Part shown: positions 44,771-56,483 of the stretch, piece by piece
Numbering within the stretch: the stretch's first letter is position 1
Layout of the letters: each line of letters starts with the position of its first letter
Assembly: GCA_033085395.1 (NCBI GenBank)
Contig: JANQBS010000001.1
Location: 124,001 to 188,000 of the forward strand
Length of the DNA: 64,000 nucleotides
Direction of reading: 5' to 3'
DNA from: Xanthoparmelia taractica
Lineage: Eukaryota > Ascomycota > Lecanoromycetes > Lecanorales > Parmeliaceae
The notes under the pieces: generated by a model
What the model was told of the DNA's origin: nothing
The model's input: the letters and a program-made list of their open reading frames with translations, nothing else
Databases searched by the model: none
Translations under genes and position numbers: made by a program

Positions 44771-46202
44771 TTACACGGCGGCCTCTGCGACGCTCCCGGC
44801 CCGCAACTCCTCGGAGCTGTCGCCCCAGCTGACACCCCTTACCCTCCCGCTCTTTCGAGAGGTGGTCTCTCGTATACCGTCGTCATCACCGGGCAACGCC
44901 CCGCCGCAGTTGCCGCCGAGCTTTCGGAAGAGGCTGGAGAAGAGTGTCCTGCAAGCGGCGCGCGAGGTCGTGATGTAGATTACCGAGTTCCAGAAGCCCA
45001 TTAGGGAGAGGACAACGCCTGCTGCGTAGGCATAAGGAACGGAGATGGATTCGGGGTAGATGAGCGAGTAGACACGGTTGATGGAGGAGGGCACCCAGGT
45101 GACGAGGAGGGAGACGAAGAATAGGGAAGCCACTTTCGTGTAGCCAAAAGCCGCTCTGTTGGCTTCCATATTTGTCTTGTTCTTTCTCTGCTGCCTGTAG
45201 TCGCTGCTTGCGTGCTGCGGTATCGAGGGTCGAGGCGATGCTGAGATTTTGACATCGTATTTTGGGTAGCTGACGTGAGAGGTGTCGCCAGGATTGCCGC
45301 TCGTGCGATTGAGAGGGGTAACGTGAGCATCGGGGCTATTCCCGAGCGGAAGGCTTTCGAAGTCGCTGGTCACTTGGTAGTCTGTGGTTTTGAACGCATA
45401 GCTGCGGTTGTCTGTGAATTCCTGTAGCTGGTGGCGTTTCTTGAAGATCTCGCGGCCGGCCATGATGTAGATTGCAAAGGAGGCGATGATGCAGATCCTA
45501 CGAACATATTAGTGAGTGTACAACTTCGAACGGGATCCTCTTCGTTTGCGTACCATGCTGGACCGTAGCACACAGCGATACGCAAAAAGTCCCAATCATG
45601 GGCTAGCCAGCACCACAGCTAGCGTTCGCTGTCAGACTCACTCGTGCTTTGCCTCGAGCTCGTTCTCTTACCACTGCTGGACCATAGATCTTGCCTCGAT
45701 CCTTGGTTTCAATGAAGAGGAAGATGAAAGCAATGAGAAACGGGGCTCCATAGGCCATCAAGTGGTATTTCCATTCCAGTGCTTTGAGTTGCTGGGCATT
45801 GTACTTCTTGAACAAGGTCAAGTAGACATTGATTGCCATGGCCAGATTCCAGAGGGCGTCGGCAGGAACGAACCTGCATCAAGTTAGCTATTTCACCGCA
45901 CAGCAGCGCAAACATAAAATTTACATTTGAATGAGGAAGGCTTGGAATTGGCACAGATGTGAGCTGCCACCTGCGCGAGTGGGTGACTCTGACATCAGAG
46001 TCCCAATGTTGCAAAGAGTGTTCCCCCATGATGCGTAGAAAACTAGCCGGTTGATGGGTCTTCGAAAGTTGGGCGAGGACACAAATGTGACGAAGATGAA
46101 GATTGTGCCGATGAGCGAGAAGCAGGATGCAACTCGCTCTGTGGTCTCGAGGGCTCTTGATTCACCCGCTGTCAACGGAGGCATGGTTGGTGGGGTGCAC
46201 AA
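44771..46202 (-). CDS. cAMP-receptor-like G-protein-coupled receptor
   Basis: Four exons, 46202-45925, 45873-45672, 45618-45554 and 45497-44771, join in frame to 423 aa. Seven hydrophobic segments follow in order: VASCFSLIGTIFIFVTFV; NRLVFYASWGNTLCNIGTL; LWNLAMAINVYLTLF after a cysteine (SHLCQFQ); HLMAYGAPFLIAFIFLFIE; LRIAVCYGPAWICIIASFAIY; KVASLFFVSLLVTWVPSSI; YAYAAGVVLSLMGFWNSVIY. Between helices 5 and 6 lies a ~100-residue cytoplasmic loop with S/T/P, and a short cytoplasmic tail follows. The conserved Cys, LVTWVPSSINR in helix 6 and GFWNSVIY in helix 7 fit the fungal receptors related to Dictyostelium cAMP/CrlA receptors (GprH class). The ligand is unknown; the class is linked to nutrient sensing and development. 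Confidence 0.88.
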
Positions 46203-49059
46203 AGGTTCCCAAAGAAGATATCAATGCTCCTTTTTCGCAGGAGGGGCACATGCATATATAGCAGCACAATCAGAGTCCTGCTCATAGGGCTAGGGTGGGG
46301 TAAGAGCAGCAGAGGTACGGCAGTATCACGATTTTATGGATAAATGAGACGGTGCGTGGGAGGTGACAGGTCCTTGTGGGAGAAAATGATCGACATGCGG
46401 GAGGCATGAGATGGCAGTAAATAAGCACTATCGGATCGTTGGGGGAAAACCAGCGATGCAATGAGATTATGTATGTAAAAGTAGTGCCTACCGCGACCTA
46501 GCTGCATGGTGCGACAAAGTAAATAGAAGTACACTATTGAACTGGGCCTATTTTTGGTCTGATTGGAGCCTCGTTAGCGAAGAAATCTGGGGGAGTTTGG
46601 TAGTAGGAAGTAGTAATCTTTTAAAGCTCGGCAACATGCGGGCTGACAGGCGACCCGTCCAACGAAAAGAACACCAGACAGCGAAGCATTCGGGTAAGCT
46701 TGCCAAGCACACAGGTGGCCGAATAAAATTAGCTATACATAGCTGCGAAGCGGGACCAGAGTTAGGAAACTTGGAATGGCGCCTTATGCTTGTTGAACTT
46801 GGGAGTGGTAAGTCGGGGGAGACTTGCAGGTACGAGTAGCTGCAATACGACGTAAAAAAAATCACAATGGAAAAGTTGAGCCTGTGGGGAAACCCCCCGA
46901 CCCGCCGGGAGATCGCCGTTAATTGGCATTAGTAGTAATGTATTGACAGAGGCCTAGCTTTCTGCACAGTAAGGTAACCCTGGGCCCGAGAATGGGTTGC
47001 TGGCTGCATCTACTGCATATTGGCCTTGAGGCTGAGGTTGATTTTTGAGAAGAAGCATACCTAAATGTTTTCAGTATTGTCGCTTGCCATGAAGCATTTC
47101 TTAATGACCTTGTCGCTGTAAATTTCTTCATGCAAATTCCACCTTGCTAATTACGTGTATCCCATTCGTTAATGTTGTATACCTGGAAATTCTTTTGGTG
47201 ACAAAGTCCTAATGAAAAGCCACGGGTCCGGTGACAGGATTGCGCATGTGCTCGCTATGAGATTTCATGCAAGTCGGAAAATAAAAACAAAGCTTACCGA
47301 GCAAAAATCTTTCTCGTCCCTGGCTTGATAAGGAATAGACCCCATATGACCTTCCTAGAAGGCATAAACATGGCGATATGACATGAGAGTCTCCAAAGAG
47401 GGCTGAGCTGTGGATTCGGCGCCTTATTGGAGGTTCGCGTAGCCTGTATGCTTGGGCCAATAGACGCGAATCGAATCAAGCCCCTTTCACGTTATCGTAG
47501 GTCGAGAATCGTGCTCGTCATGTAATCAAAATAAATCCATTTTTGTAGCATCTGGGCCTTCCATTTGCACAATATGTTGTATTCTAGCTCATAGACGGAG
47601 CCGTTTACGACTGTAAGCATGTCAATTAACGGCCGTGTGCGTCTGCGTATTCGCAGGACAGGAGCTTGCAAGGATATCTGTTCCTAAAGCACTGGGCTGC
47701 AACTGCACACATTAGTATCAGCTCGGTCTTTGGGACGCGATACCTCCTCGTTCGCAAGATTTACTTTAACGGTCAGATCCCTATTTATATAGCCGGCATA
47801 TGCACCTCACTGCCGGTAGCCGAGAATTTGAAAGGTCGTCTGCATAATGGCAGAATTGAGCTGCCAATCTCGGATAAAGTAAGGCTTTGAGCTCCTCCCG
47901 AGAGCCATCAACTGGGTGATAGTGTACCTGCATACACTCACTTCGATTGGGCGACCGACACGGCGGATTGCAATTCATGACGTTTCGATCTAAGGTCTAC
48001 TCAAGAATATGAGAGCATGTCCTATAGGGATTAACATTCTGGTCGTAGAGTCTTGATGCGAGAAAGGCCAATCCTGGGTTATCACACTGTATGCGAGCCA
48101 GCGAAAAGACCGGCAATCTTGTACACAGGATTCATTTAGTGCACAACCGGGCGTATCCGATCGGCTCGTAAGTTCTTGTTCTTCGAGGGATCATCGAGGT
48201 AATTTGCGTCTCGCAGCATCCTCTGCGTTGCTATTGTACTATATTGTATCTCCATGTTCTGCGGATCTCGGCTGCTGCTGCCACTCCCACCTGATCGATG
48301 CCTTGCCTGAACATCTATCTTGTGATGGGCATGAACCGAAAATGGCTCGTAACCCTACTTACTTTAACGGCTTTGTCGATCCATGACCGTGCGGACACTG
48401 TAAGTTATTTTACGATTTTCGATGTCAGCGTTGAGATCACTGAGAAACGTTCTTCTAGAGTGATTCGAAAGGAGTCGTCCACAGTCTGAATGTGATCAAA
48501 ACGACTGAATTATCACGTGGCTGCAGTTATTATAATTTAATGGGAACGACTGAATATCTTTATTCTTTCGTGATCCGAGTCGAGCGGCTATCGAAACGTG
48601 TTGTATATAATCTTGAAACTCGAGCTGAAGAACTTGGCACGGATCAATAATTTGCCGAGCGGCTGATATCCAAAAATCCAGTAAGCCTTGAACATTTGCT
48701 CCCATCTCCATAACGTTCGTTCCCCTTCCATTCCACACCGCCAATAGCCAATTCTCTAGAATCCTTATAACGCTCCTCCTCTTTTGGTACTGAGTTTTGC
48801 CCGCCGAACCGCACGAATAGTGACGCTGCATGCTGATGACTCGACACCCCGCTCAACTCCATTCAAAAGTCGCCCTTGCGGGACCTTTCCGGACGCCTTT
48901 CAGCCATCAAGTCTACAATCTAGGACACCCGTCAAGCCGGAAAACGCATGCAGTAGGCTGACTGAGTGGCACGCTGTGTCACAAGGTACGCTCACCGTCC
49001 CGGACACTATCGGACAAGCCTACAACTTCCCAGCGGGATTCCAAGTCAACTCGGCCAAG
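46203..49059. other. Long intergenic region, no gene seen
   Basis: 2.9 kb between the divergent GPCR and MAPKK genes. Frames up to 111 codons have no supporting features; several begin at non-ATG codons. An in-frame extension of the MAPKK frame runs back to 48784, but the region is not kinase-like. Confidence 0.5.
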
Positions 49060-50776
49060 ATGGACCAGGAGTATAGCAGAAGTAATTCTGAGGACCTTTC
49101 ATCCTCACCAGCACCTCCTCTACTGAGGCCGCCCATTCCTGGCAACAGAAGCAGTGGAGGGCCACGGACTCCCCGCCTGGGGCTCGCAATACCCCCTTCT
49201 CCGAGTCAGAAGCCCGTGTCCAACAATGACTCTGTACCTAACCTGCCGCCACTTGCTTCCATTCACCGACCCTCCGCCCGACCTGCACCTCCTCAATTAA
49301 GACTAGCCACACCAATTGGAAGCAGTAGCACACCACAAGAAGGACACACTGTGGGAACTGGCAGGCCGCCGCCGCAACCACATCCAGCGAGTGGGGTAAG
49401 TGATAGTAGTGGTCACTCAAGATCGGATAGCTTTACGGTAGATGGCAAGAACAGCAATCCTACGTCAGCTTCGTCATCCGGCTTCTCGGCTCTATCGTAC
49501 CCTACAGGCACACACCGACACCCAAGTGGAACTCCAGATCCTGCTTCTGCCATCAGCTCAGTCTACTCAGAAGCAGGAGGTGCAGCCATGGAGAGAGAGG
49601 GAAGCAACCACATACTACCGGATCTGGAGAAATGGAGCTTGGAGAATGGGAGAAACTTTGATGTGGAAGATCTGGACGATGATGGCTGGAGAGCGGCGAG
49701 TGAACAGAAGAAGATCATTGAGATTGGAAGTCTGGGAGAAGGGGCTGGAGGTGCTGTCACGCGGTGCAAGCTCGTCGGTGGAAAGACTGAGTTCGCGTTG
49801 AAGGTGAGCATCACCACTGGGTTTTCGGGATTACCTTGCTTAAGGATCTGCAGATAATCACCACAGATCCCAACCCAGATGTTAAAAAGCAAATAGTAAG
49901 AGAGCTAGCCTTCAACAAGGACTGCTCCTCGGAACATATCTGTCAGTACTACGGAGCGTTCATGGACGATTCTAGCGGTACAGTATCAATTGCTATGGAG
50001 TACTGCGAAGGAGGAAGCCTCCACGGCGTCTACCGTGAGGTCAAAAAACTTGGAGGCAGGACCGGTGAGAAAGTGCTTGGGAAAGTAGCCGAAGGTGTCC
50101 TGAACGGCTTGACATATCTACATGGCCGCAAGATCATCCATAGAGGTACTTACAATTCCGTTGTTGTCTTTCCGACGCTTGCTGACACATCTTCAGACAT
50201 TAAACCTTCCAACATCCTCCTGACCCGGTCCGGGCAAGTCCGCCTTTGCGATTTCGGAGTTAGCGGCGAATTCGGCACCAAAGGGGATGCCAACACCTTC
50301 ATCGGCACCTCCTACTACATGGCCCCTGAGCGTATCACCGGCAAATCCTACACCATCACCTCCGACGTCTGGTCCCTCGGTGTCACCCTTTTGGAAGTCG
50401 CTCAACACCGCTTTCCTTTCCCCGCAGATGGCACGGAAATGCAACCGAAAGCGGGGTTGATTGATTTGCTTACTTATATCGTGAGACAGCCGATCCCAAA
50501 GTTGAAGGATGAGGAGGAGAATGGGATCAAGTGGAGTGAGAATTTCAAGTATTTCATCGAGTGCTGGTACGTACCCCGCTTTGCGCAGTTTTTCCTACTT
50601 TAGATCTTGACGATGTGATGCGAAGCGGATGTTAATGGTGGCGCAGTCTGGAAAAGGAAGCATCACGAAGAGCAACGCCATGGCGCATGCTCGAACATCC
50701 CTGGATGGTCGAGATGCGCGGCAAGAAAGTCAACATGGAGCATTTCTTGCGACAGGTTTGGGACTGGAAGGATTGA
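49060..50776 (+). CDS. MAP kinase kinase of the cell-wall-integrity pathway (Mkk1/2)
   Basis: Four exons, 49060-49803, 49854-50145, 50197-50566 and 50647-50776, give 511 aa. The start ATG opens an S/P-rich leader with LLRPPIPG and LGLAIPPSPSQ, typical of the fungal Mkk family. Kinase motifs: glycine loop GEGAGGAV (about 227-234), catalytic lysine in ALK (K248, at the first junction), HRDIKPSN with D346 (second junction splits the Asp codon), DFG with D364, an activation loop with S368/T373 and nearby threonines as likely MAPKKK targets, APE in YMAPERI, and the last subdomain RRATPWRMLEHPWM. This family relays Bck1 signals to the Slt2/Mpk1 MAPK for cell-wall stress. Assignment rests on the leader and VSGEFGTKGD loop; the Ste7 and Pbs2 groups differ there. 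Confidence 0.94.
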
Positions 50777-51192
50777 GGATAGGGATTAAATGTCTCGAGT
50801 GGTTTCGGCTCGAATGTTGTCAAAATGAAGAAATGCGTCACGAAGATGTTGTAAGCATGAACACGTGGAAAAACAAGCAGGCTTGGCGTTGGATAACGTG
50901 GAATGGATAGCGAAGAATTCTTACGAGGCATCCTATCAGTGGTTACACTATGGAGGTATTACAGCAATATCATGGAATGGATTGGATCTGGACTGCCCTG
51001 CCTCAGAAAGCCATAACTCGGTGCACTTGCCTCTTTGCGCAATGAAATCAGCGTCCTTGCGTTACTGCTCACCGATGGGTTTTCACCACCGATGCAACAG
51101 CTACATATGCACCCATTCACAGCAACCACATACATCTCATCCCCTTTTCCCCAACCCTTCTTCCGCACTCCCCAGCCTCCAACCAACTTTCC

Positions 51193-51218
51193 CTCTCTCT
51201 CTCTCTCTCTCTCTCTCT
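51193..51218. repeat. (CT)n microsatellite
   Basis: About 13 CT units. Confidence 0.93.
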
Positions 51219-51650
51219 TTCCACCCATCCGCTGATCTGACCCTGCACCTCTTACAGCCTCCTCGTCCATTAACCCCCACTAGTACCGCGCTAACTTTAC
51301 CACACTAATCGCTTCTGCGAGTGTGGGATGGTGGGTGGAGTGGAGCTGCGGTGATGCGGCGGCTTTTTTGTTGGAGGTTTGGGTGATGCGTGAGTCTAGC
51401 TGAATCAAACGAAGGCGAGGTGGAGTTGGTTAGTGCTGTCTGCGATTGAATGATGGGTTGTTGTTACTGTTGTCATTGGGATCAAGGAGAGGAGGATAGG
51501 TTCGAAAGAAAGAAGGATGGAAAGTAGAGTCAGTAATAGGTATGTGAAGGATCATCTCATACATCGATCGTTCTGTTTGAGGTCAAAGTACCGGTTAGTT
51601 ATATCATCTACCTGTATTCAAGTACATGTATATCACTGGGTGATTGGTCT

Positions 51651-51679
51651 AGATAGATAGATAGATAGATAGATAGATA
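51651..51679. repeat. (AGAT)n microsatellite
   Basis: About seven AGAT units. Confidence 0.93.
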
Positions 51680-53001
51680 TATGACCTAGAACCCGCATAA
51701 TACCCGCTGCTCTTCCTTCCCTCCTCCTCCTCCTCCTCTTCTTTCCCCAATTTCTATCTAAGCATCCTCAACTCTCCACCACTTCTAACCCCCTAACCCC
51801 CCATCACACATGTCCAGATGGATGCAGCTAACCCTCTCACAAACCCAAATCGCCAATCGTATCCTCCATCAAACGCTTTCTTAAATCAAGTTTCCCGGCA
51901 GTGTCTCAGCGGGCGTATGGGTGGCGTATCGCTTGTAGCCTTTCCCCCCCCCCCATTCTTTTTTCACAGCCCCGCTGCTTATACGGTTGGACTGACAGAT
52001 GGATGGATGGGTGGGAGGGTGGGTTTCGGGCTGTGCGCTTGGGTATGCGATGGTTTGGAATTGGCTGTCTGGCTGGCTGGCTGGCTGGTTTGGGAATTTG
52101 CGTCTATGCTGGGATGATGGTTTGTGATGCATTCTGTGGAGATTACTGTACTTGAGAGTGGTTATACATTGTGTTGAAGAATTAGCGTACGAGTACATGT
52201 CGTTGAAGCAATAGTAAAACAGTGCCGTCCAAATAAGAAGGTAATACAAGTATCATGCTAAAAGGACTACAGCGTAAAATTTGCAGAGAGAGCATGCACA
52301 TGTAAAAAGCCTCGCGCCTTTGTGTTGAGAAGAGGATGCAGGTATCAACGAAACTAAAATCCCAGTTCTCCCGGGCTGTAGTATCCAATGCTATTGTTCA
52401 CGGCCAACATTGCGCCATCAACCTCCATGACCTTACTTTGTACTCGGCCAGCTCCTTTTGCCTCCAAAGCCTTAATCGACGATGGTAGCTGCGCCGCTAC
52501 CATCCCTTATACCATGATGGGCCAGTTACTGTTCCTTCAGGGTATATATGGCAACAAAGGCGTTGCGTCTTGCTCCTGTAGATGTATGCTATGCTCGAAT
52601 GGCATGCCATGTTTGGGGTCTTCTGTTGTTGCTTCTGGGCGGCCATGAGGACAAGTGAAGTATTGAAGTCACAGTAAAGGTGCGCGCGTATTTTGTGAGC
52701 TGCTCCATCCGGTTCTAGACGAATGTCGCAACTGGGTGTACTTGCACATTGAAAGCCAAGACGTTGCATTCGCTTCGTAGTTCCCGAACACTCGCTTGCA
52801 GAGAGCAGGCCGATCGAAATAACATCTTAACGACGGTGAGGTCCTATGATCCTGGCTGTAGGCTGGGGAAGGACAGATAGGCGTTGGGCAGTGACTCCCA
52901 TGGGCAGACTCTTCTTCCATTTCGTCATCTTAGGCCGTGTATATCATCTCGTCCTGTCCATTGATGCCTATGGTGATTGAGTCTTGATGACAGATTGAGC
53001 T

Positions 53002-54081
53002 TCAATCTGTCGCAGACGCCGGTCTCGCAATTTTCCTAGCCATACCATTCCATGACCGTGCAGCACTATCCTCATCGTTGTTGAAGTCCTCCACAGCGGT
53101 ATGAAAGCTCCTGGTACTCGATGAGACGTTCCTTGAATGAGCAGCTTGACTACCAACAGACAGAGATCTTGACCTCGGGTCCAGAGCGGTCGAACTCTGC
53201 GGCCGCGAAGCTGGACTATCCGCTGTGCTTGGTCTCTCTTTACCTGTTGGATCAGAGAACAAAGATGGAGGAGTGAGGTCCGCAGGATCCACCATTGGAA
53301 CGGAGTTCATGGCTTCTTGGAACAGAGGTGAAAATCTCTCCTCGTATCGTAGGATCGATGGCGGCTGCGGTAGTGGCTCTTGTCGTTGCTGCTCAAGGAG
53401 ACGTTCAAGCTGGATTTGGACGGGTGTCATAGGTGGTGTTAGGTCGTCTGGTGACCGAATGGTAGGAGAAGGTTCAGAGCGGGTGAGATGGCTCCGTGTG
53501 CAAGCTGATGTGTAGACTGGCGGTGCTGGGTCCGGTTCATGACTCGCGATGACGTCTCGCTGCACCTCACCAGTGATAAGCCACATCTGCTCCTCTGGCA
53601 TCCAGACCATTGCAGAAGCCGTACTTAGACTTCGAGAGTTCGACTGCGGAGCTGACAGGATGAGCTGGGGAGCTGCCGACGTTGGATTTCGCCGTTGTAG
53701 TAGGGTGTTCTCATGGTAAGCTGAAAAGCCAAGCTGGGGAGTTGGTGAGGTCAGATTGCGCCGTTGGATCAAATCGGGATTCTGGGTAGGTGCTTGCTCA
53801 TGGCTTCGGGCCCTCTTGATCTTGTTAATAATGCAATGAGACTCGATATTGCAACGCCTCGGTGTCGGGCATCCAGGGGTGGGACGTCGTCGTCGAGGCA
53901 GGGGTGGGAGGGGTTTTGATGAGTGGTCTCTGGGCAGAGGGCGACTGATATTGGTCAGAGGATATGCATCTGGTTGGACGTTATGCTGTTGCCCCGGTAC
54001 ATTGGGTAGAGTGACATAGCGGTCAAAGGTTGGTGAAGTTGCGAAGAGTGAGAGATCGACCAATTCGTCAGTGCCAGCCAT
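53002..54081 (-). CDS. Ser/Pro-rich fungal protein, function unknown
   Basis: Intronless, 359 aa from ATG 54081 (MAGTDELVDLSLFATSP). Mostly disordered sequence rich in S, P, R and Q. There is an internal near-duplication: LIQRRNLTSPTPQLGFSA and LLQRRNPTSAAPQLILSA, about 27 residues apart. The best candidate for a conserved element is SAMVWMPEEQMWLITGE near residue 155. Many SP/TP sites and an R/K-rich early segment (PRRRRPTPG) suggest a phosphorylated, perhaps nuclear regulatory protein, but this is inference from composition only. No family recognised. Confidence 0.7.
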   Translation of the reverse strand: MAGTDELVDLSLFATSPTFDRYVTLPNVPGQQHNVQPDAYPLTNISRPLPRDHSSKPLPPLPRRRRPTPGCPTPRRCNIESHCIINKIKRARSHEQAPTQNPDLIQRRNLTSPTPQLGFSAYHENTLLQRRNPTSAAPQLILSAPQSNSRSLSTASAMVWMPEEQMWLITGEVQRDVIASHEPDPAPPVYTSACTRSHLTRSEPSPTIRSPDDLTPPMTPVQIQLERLLEQQRQEPLPQPPSILRYEERFSPLFQEAMNSVPMVDPADLTPPSLFSDPTGKERPSTADSPASRPQSSTALDPRSRSLSVGSQAAHSRNVSSSTRSFHTAVEDFNNDEDSAARSWNGMARKIARPASATD

Positions 54082-55817
54082 GTTGATACTTGTGGAAGAT
54101 GAAGGTCAATGGCAGTTGTTATGTTAAGTGAGAGCAGCGACGGCAAGGTCGTTGACACATATCAAATATAGATGGAAGGATGGAGGGCGCAAGCAAAGCC
54201 GAAAAGGGAATCCAAATCCTTTAGTTTACTTTGGAGAAATAGAATACAGGCCTAAGGTGGGTGTGGGATTTGGTGGAGCGGTTGGCGCCAGGTACCCGCC
54301 CAAAGGGGCGGAGTTCTTCTTGCTAAGTTGTTGATGATTGAGTAACCCCTTTCGATAAAGTATGCTTCTGCACATATTGCGCCTCTCGGCCGCAGGAAAT
54401 CTGCAGACCTCGTCAGGGTACAGGGAGACTTAGCCATGCGTATAGACCAACGCAAATTTCATGATGTGGTTTAGTGATAAATAAGGAATGCATATGATGA
54501 CAACAACAATGAGAAGCTGTAAGGAATATATGACAGCATAGGCTGCAGATCGCAGCAGCTGACCTTCTATATTGGTCATTTGCTCCGACTGATGAAGCCA
54601 GACATGTCTCAACACCAACCGCAAAGAAGCCGCTTGGCTCATACCCATCTTAGAGTCCTTATCTGTGTGAGCTCGCTCTGCCGACGATGCTCTTACATCG
54701 GGTGCTCCAATAGAATCTAGGGGAACAAGGCTCACAGCTCCGCCTTGAGTCTTCTGTATCATCTGCATTGCCAAACACACCTCTTGCAAGCATGCGTCTT
54801 AAAAGGACGGGTTTGGTACAACCTGTCACATAGTCCCCGAGCAATGCAGAGGGATACGCTCCACTTGAACACACTCTTTTCGTACATTTCTCTCGCAATC
54901 TCACATAATCTAATTTACTCTCGTCAGAAGTACACCACTGCAGGATACTGCCTCGATGTGATGAATAGATTTCTTGTTGGCGCTTGGGATTCTCGTGGCA
55001 TAAGGGGCTGTGTATGAGAAGATGAAGGCTGTGTTGGAGCTCCGATGTTGGAGTTCCGGCGCTGAAACCGTATGGCTAAGACCTTTAGGGCCTTTTTAGG
55101 GGCCGCATCCCAGAGTGACTAAGCCTAAGCGAGTCCCATCTAGGGGCTCGGCCTTCTGGGCTCCCCCCAAAAATTCAAAGCAACTCTCCTTGGCTCATAG
55201 GTAAGCAGCCGTGTTACTCTTCACTGTCCCACCATCATATTCACGTGCCACAACAATTAATCTGCAGGATATGCTCAGATGAAGTTGGGCCTCTATCACG
55301 CCGGGCCTCAGCGATTAGGATGTGACTGTGTTCACTGGCCCACTGCCACTTTCATCACAGCCAACCAGCCTAGTCCGGTCCTTCCATCCTTCCACAACGC
55401 ACCCCGAGACAGATATCGTGTTGCTTACCGCTTTGAGATTGAGAGAGGAGATTGTCAGATTGGATGTTGACGCTAGAGTAGCCCGCCTTTTTGTTTCGAA
55501 ACAATCAAGATCGTTCCGCAGTGAATTCGCTGTTCGCTCAATGCTCATGGAATTTTCTTCCATATATCTAGGAGAGTATGCAAGCGCTTTTATCTTCTGT
55601 CACTCTATCGTCAAGGACTGGCAACGTGTTCGCGAAACTCCCCGCGATAGGTCGAGTCGCCTTTGAGTCGCGGGTCGCTTAGGTCTGATACAAAAGCAGC
55701 CGCCATGGAGGCGACACGACCTTCAATTAATGGCAATGAGCTCTTGTCCCTCCGTAACTTCTTCGAAGCCCTCAAGCCCGTCTCTCATTCTTACTTTGCC
55801 ACCTTGATTCCACAAAT
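54082..55817. other. Intergenic, weak small frames only
   Basis: 1.7 kb. A 119-codon minus-strand frame (54430-54789) ends in one strong hydrophobic helix (LQLLIVVVIICIPYLSL) but has no other support. A 115-codon plus frame (55322-55666) starts at a GTG. Neither is called. Confidence 0.45.
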
Positions 55818-56483
55818 ATGCACCAGTTCAGAGAATTTCCTTTGCTTCTCCTGTATGCAACGGAATCTGCCTCGCTCGTGTTGTCCAACACGGCAAGATC
55901 CAACGCACTTAATCAGGGCACACCGAAAATTATACAACCGGCAAATCTAATCCGGCCTCAAAATAGGACTGGTCCACTTGCATGGGGAAATTACTTGTAC
56001 TACGACATTGGTTCCAACCTCACCATCTACATCACACTCGGCGACACCGCCCCGGCCCAACCCGTCCATGAGCTCCTCACCCTTGCCAAAGAACAAGTCC
56101 ATGATCGCGCTGCCCGCTTCGGCCTTATAACCCCGGTTCCCCATCGCAAGAAAGCCCGAGACCTCACGCATATAGTCCGCGCAGGGCTCACATACTTTAT
56201 TGAACCGGCGCCTGCTTTTGTTCGTGGACGTCCGGGGCTCGAGTGGGGAGAATTCGAAGTAGTCACATCATGGCTATATGAGCACTTTACGACGCTGTTG
56301 AAGCACCGGGAGTGTAGTTTTGTGCTGTTTAGGACACTCAGCGTAAGCACGGGGCAGGAGGTGAATCTAGCTTTTGGGGCAATCAGGCCACTAGACAACA
56401 CGACGGTGATGAAAACTACTTTGAGCGGTGCTACAAGGCTGCCTGCAGAGTCGGTGTCACCGGGTAGCATTGATGCCAGCTAA
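55818..56483 (+). CDS. Probable secreted protein, function unknown
   Basis: Intronless, 221 aa. The N-terminus (MHQFREFPLLLLYATESASL) could be a signal peptide, though its core is short and the start is uncertain. The body is well-mixed, non-repetitive protein sequence with two NxT/NxS sites (PQNRT, SNLT). Its pattern, a tyrosine/glycine-rich strand (LAWGNYLYYDIGSNLTIYI) followed by helices and FVRGRPGLEWGEFEVV, recalls a group of uncharacterised secreted or membrane-associated proteins in plant- and litter-associated ascomycetes. A 5' exon is possible: an ATG frame at 55705 (MEATRPSINGNELLSL) reads in another phase with no clear splice to this one. Confidence 0.6.
   Translation: MHQFREFPLLLLYATESASLVLSNTARSNALNQGTPKIIQPANLIRPQNRTGPLAWGNYLYYDIGSNLTIYITLGDTAPAQPVHELLTLAKEQVHDRAARFGLITPVPHRKKARDLTHIVRAGLTYFIEPAPAFVRGRPGLEWGEFEVVTSWLYEHFTTLLKHRECSFVLFRTLSVSTGQEVNLAFGAIRPLDNTTVMKTTLSGATRLPAESVSPGSIDAS

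Larger units (their letters stand above)
50777..53001. other. Intergenic with simple repeats, no gene seen
   Basis: 2.2 kb between convergent genes. It contains a (CT)n run and an (AGAT)n run, pyrimidine tracts around 51715-51750, and TGGATGGATGGG/GGCTGGCTGG-type runs at about 52000-52090. Confidence 0.55.

Noticed and set aside
48784..49059. Extended N-terminus for the MAPKK
   Set aside because: The frame stays open upstream, but the sequence is not like the Mkk leader and the ATG at 49060 starts the typical S/P-rich region.
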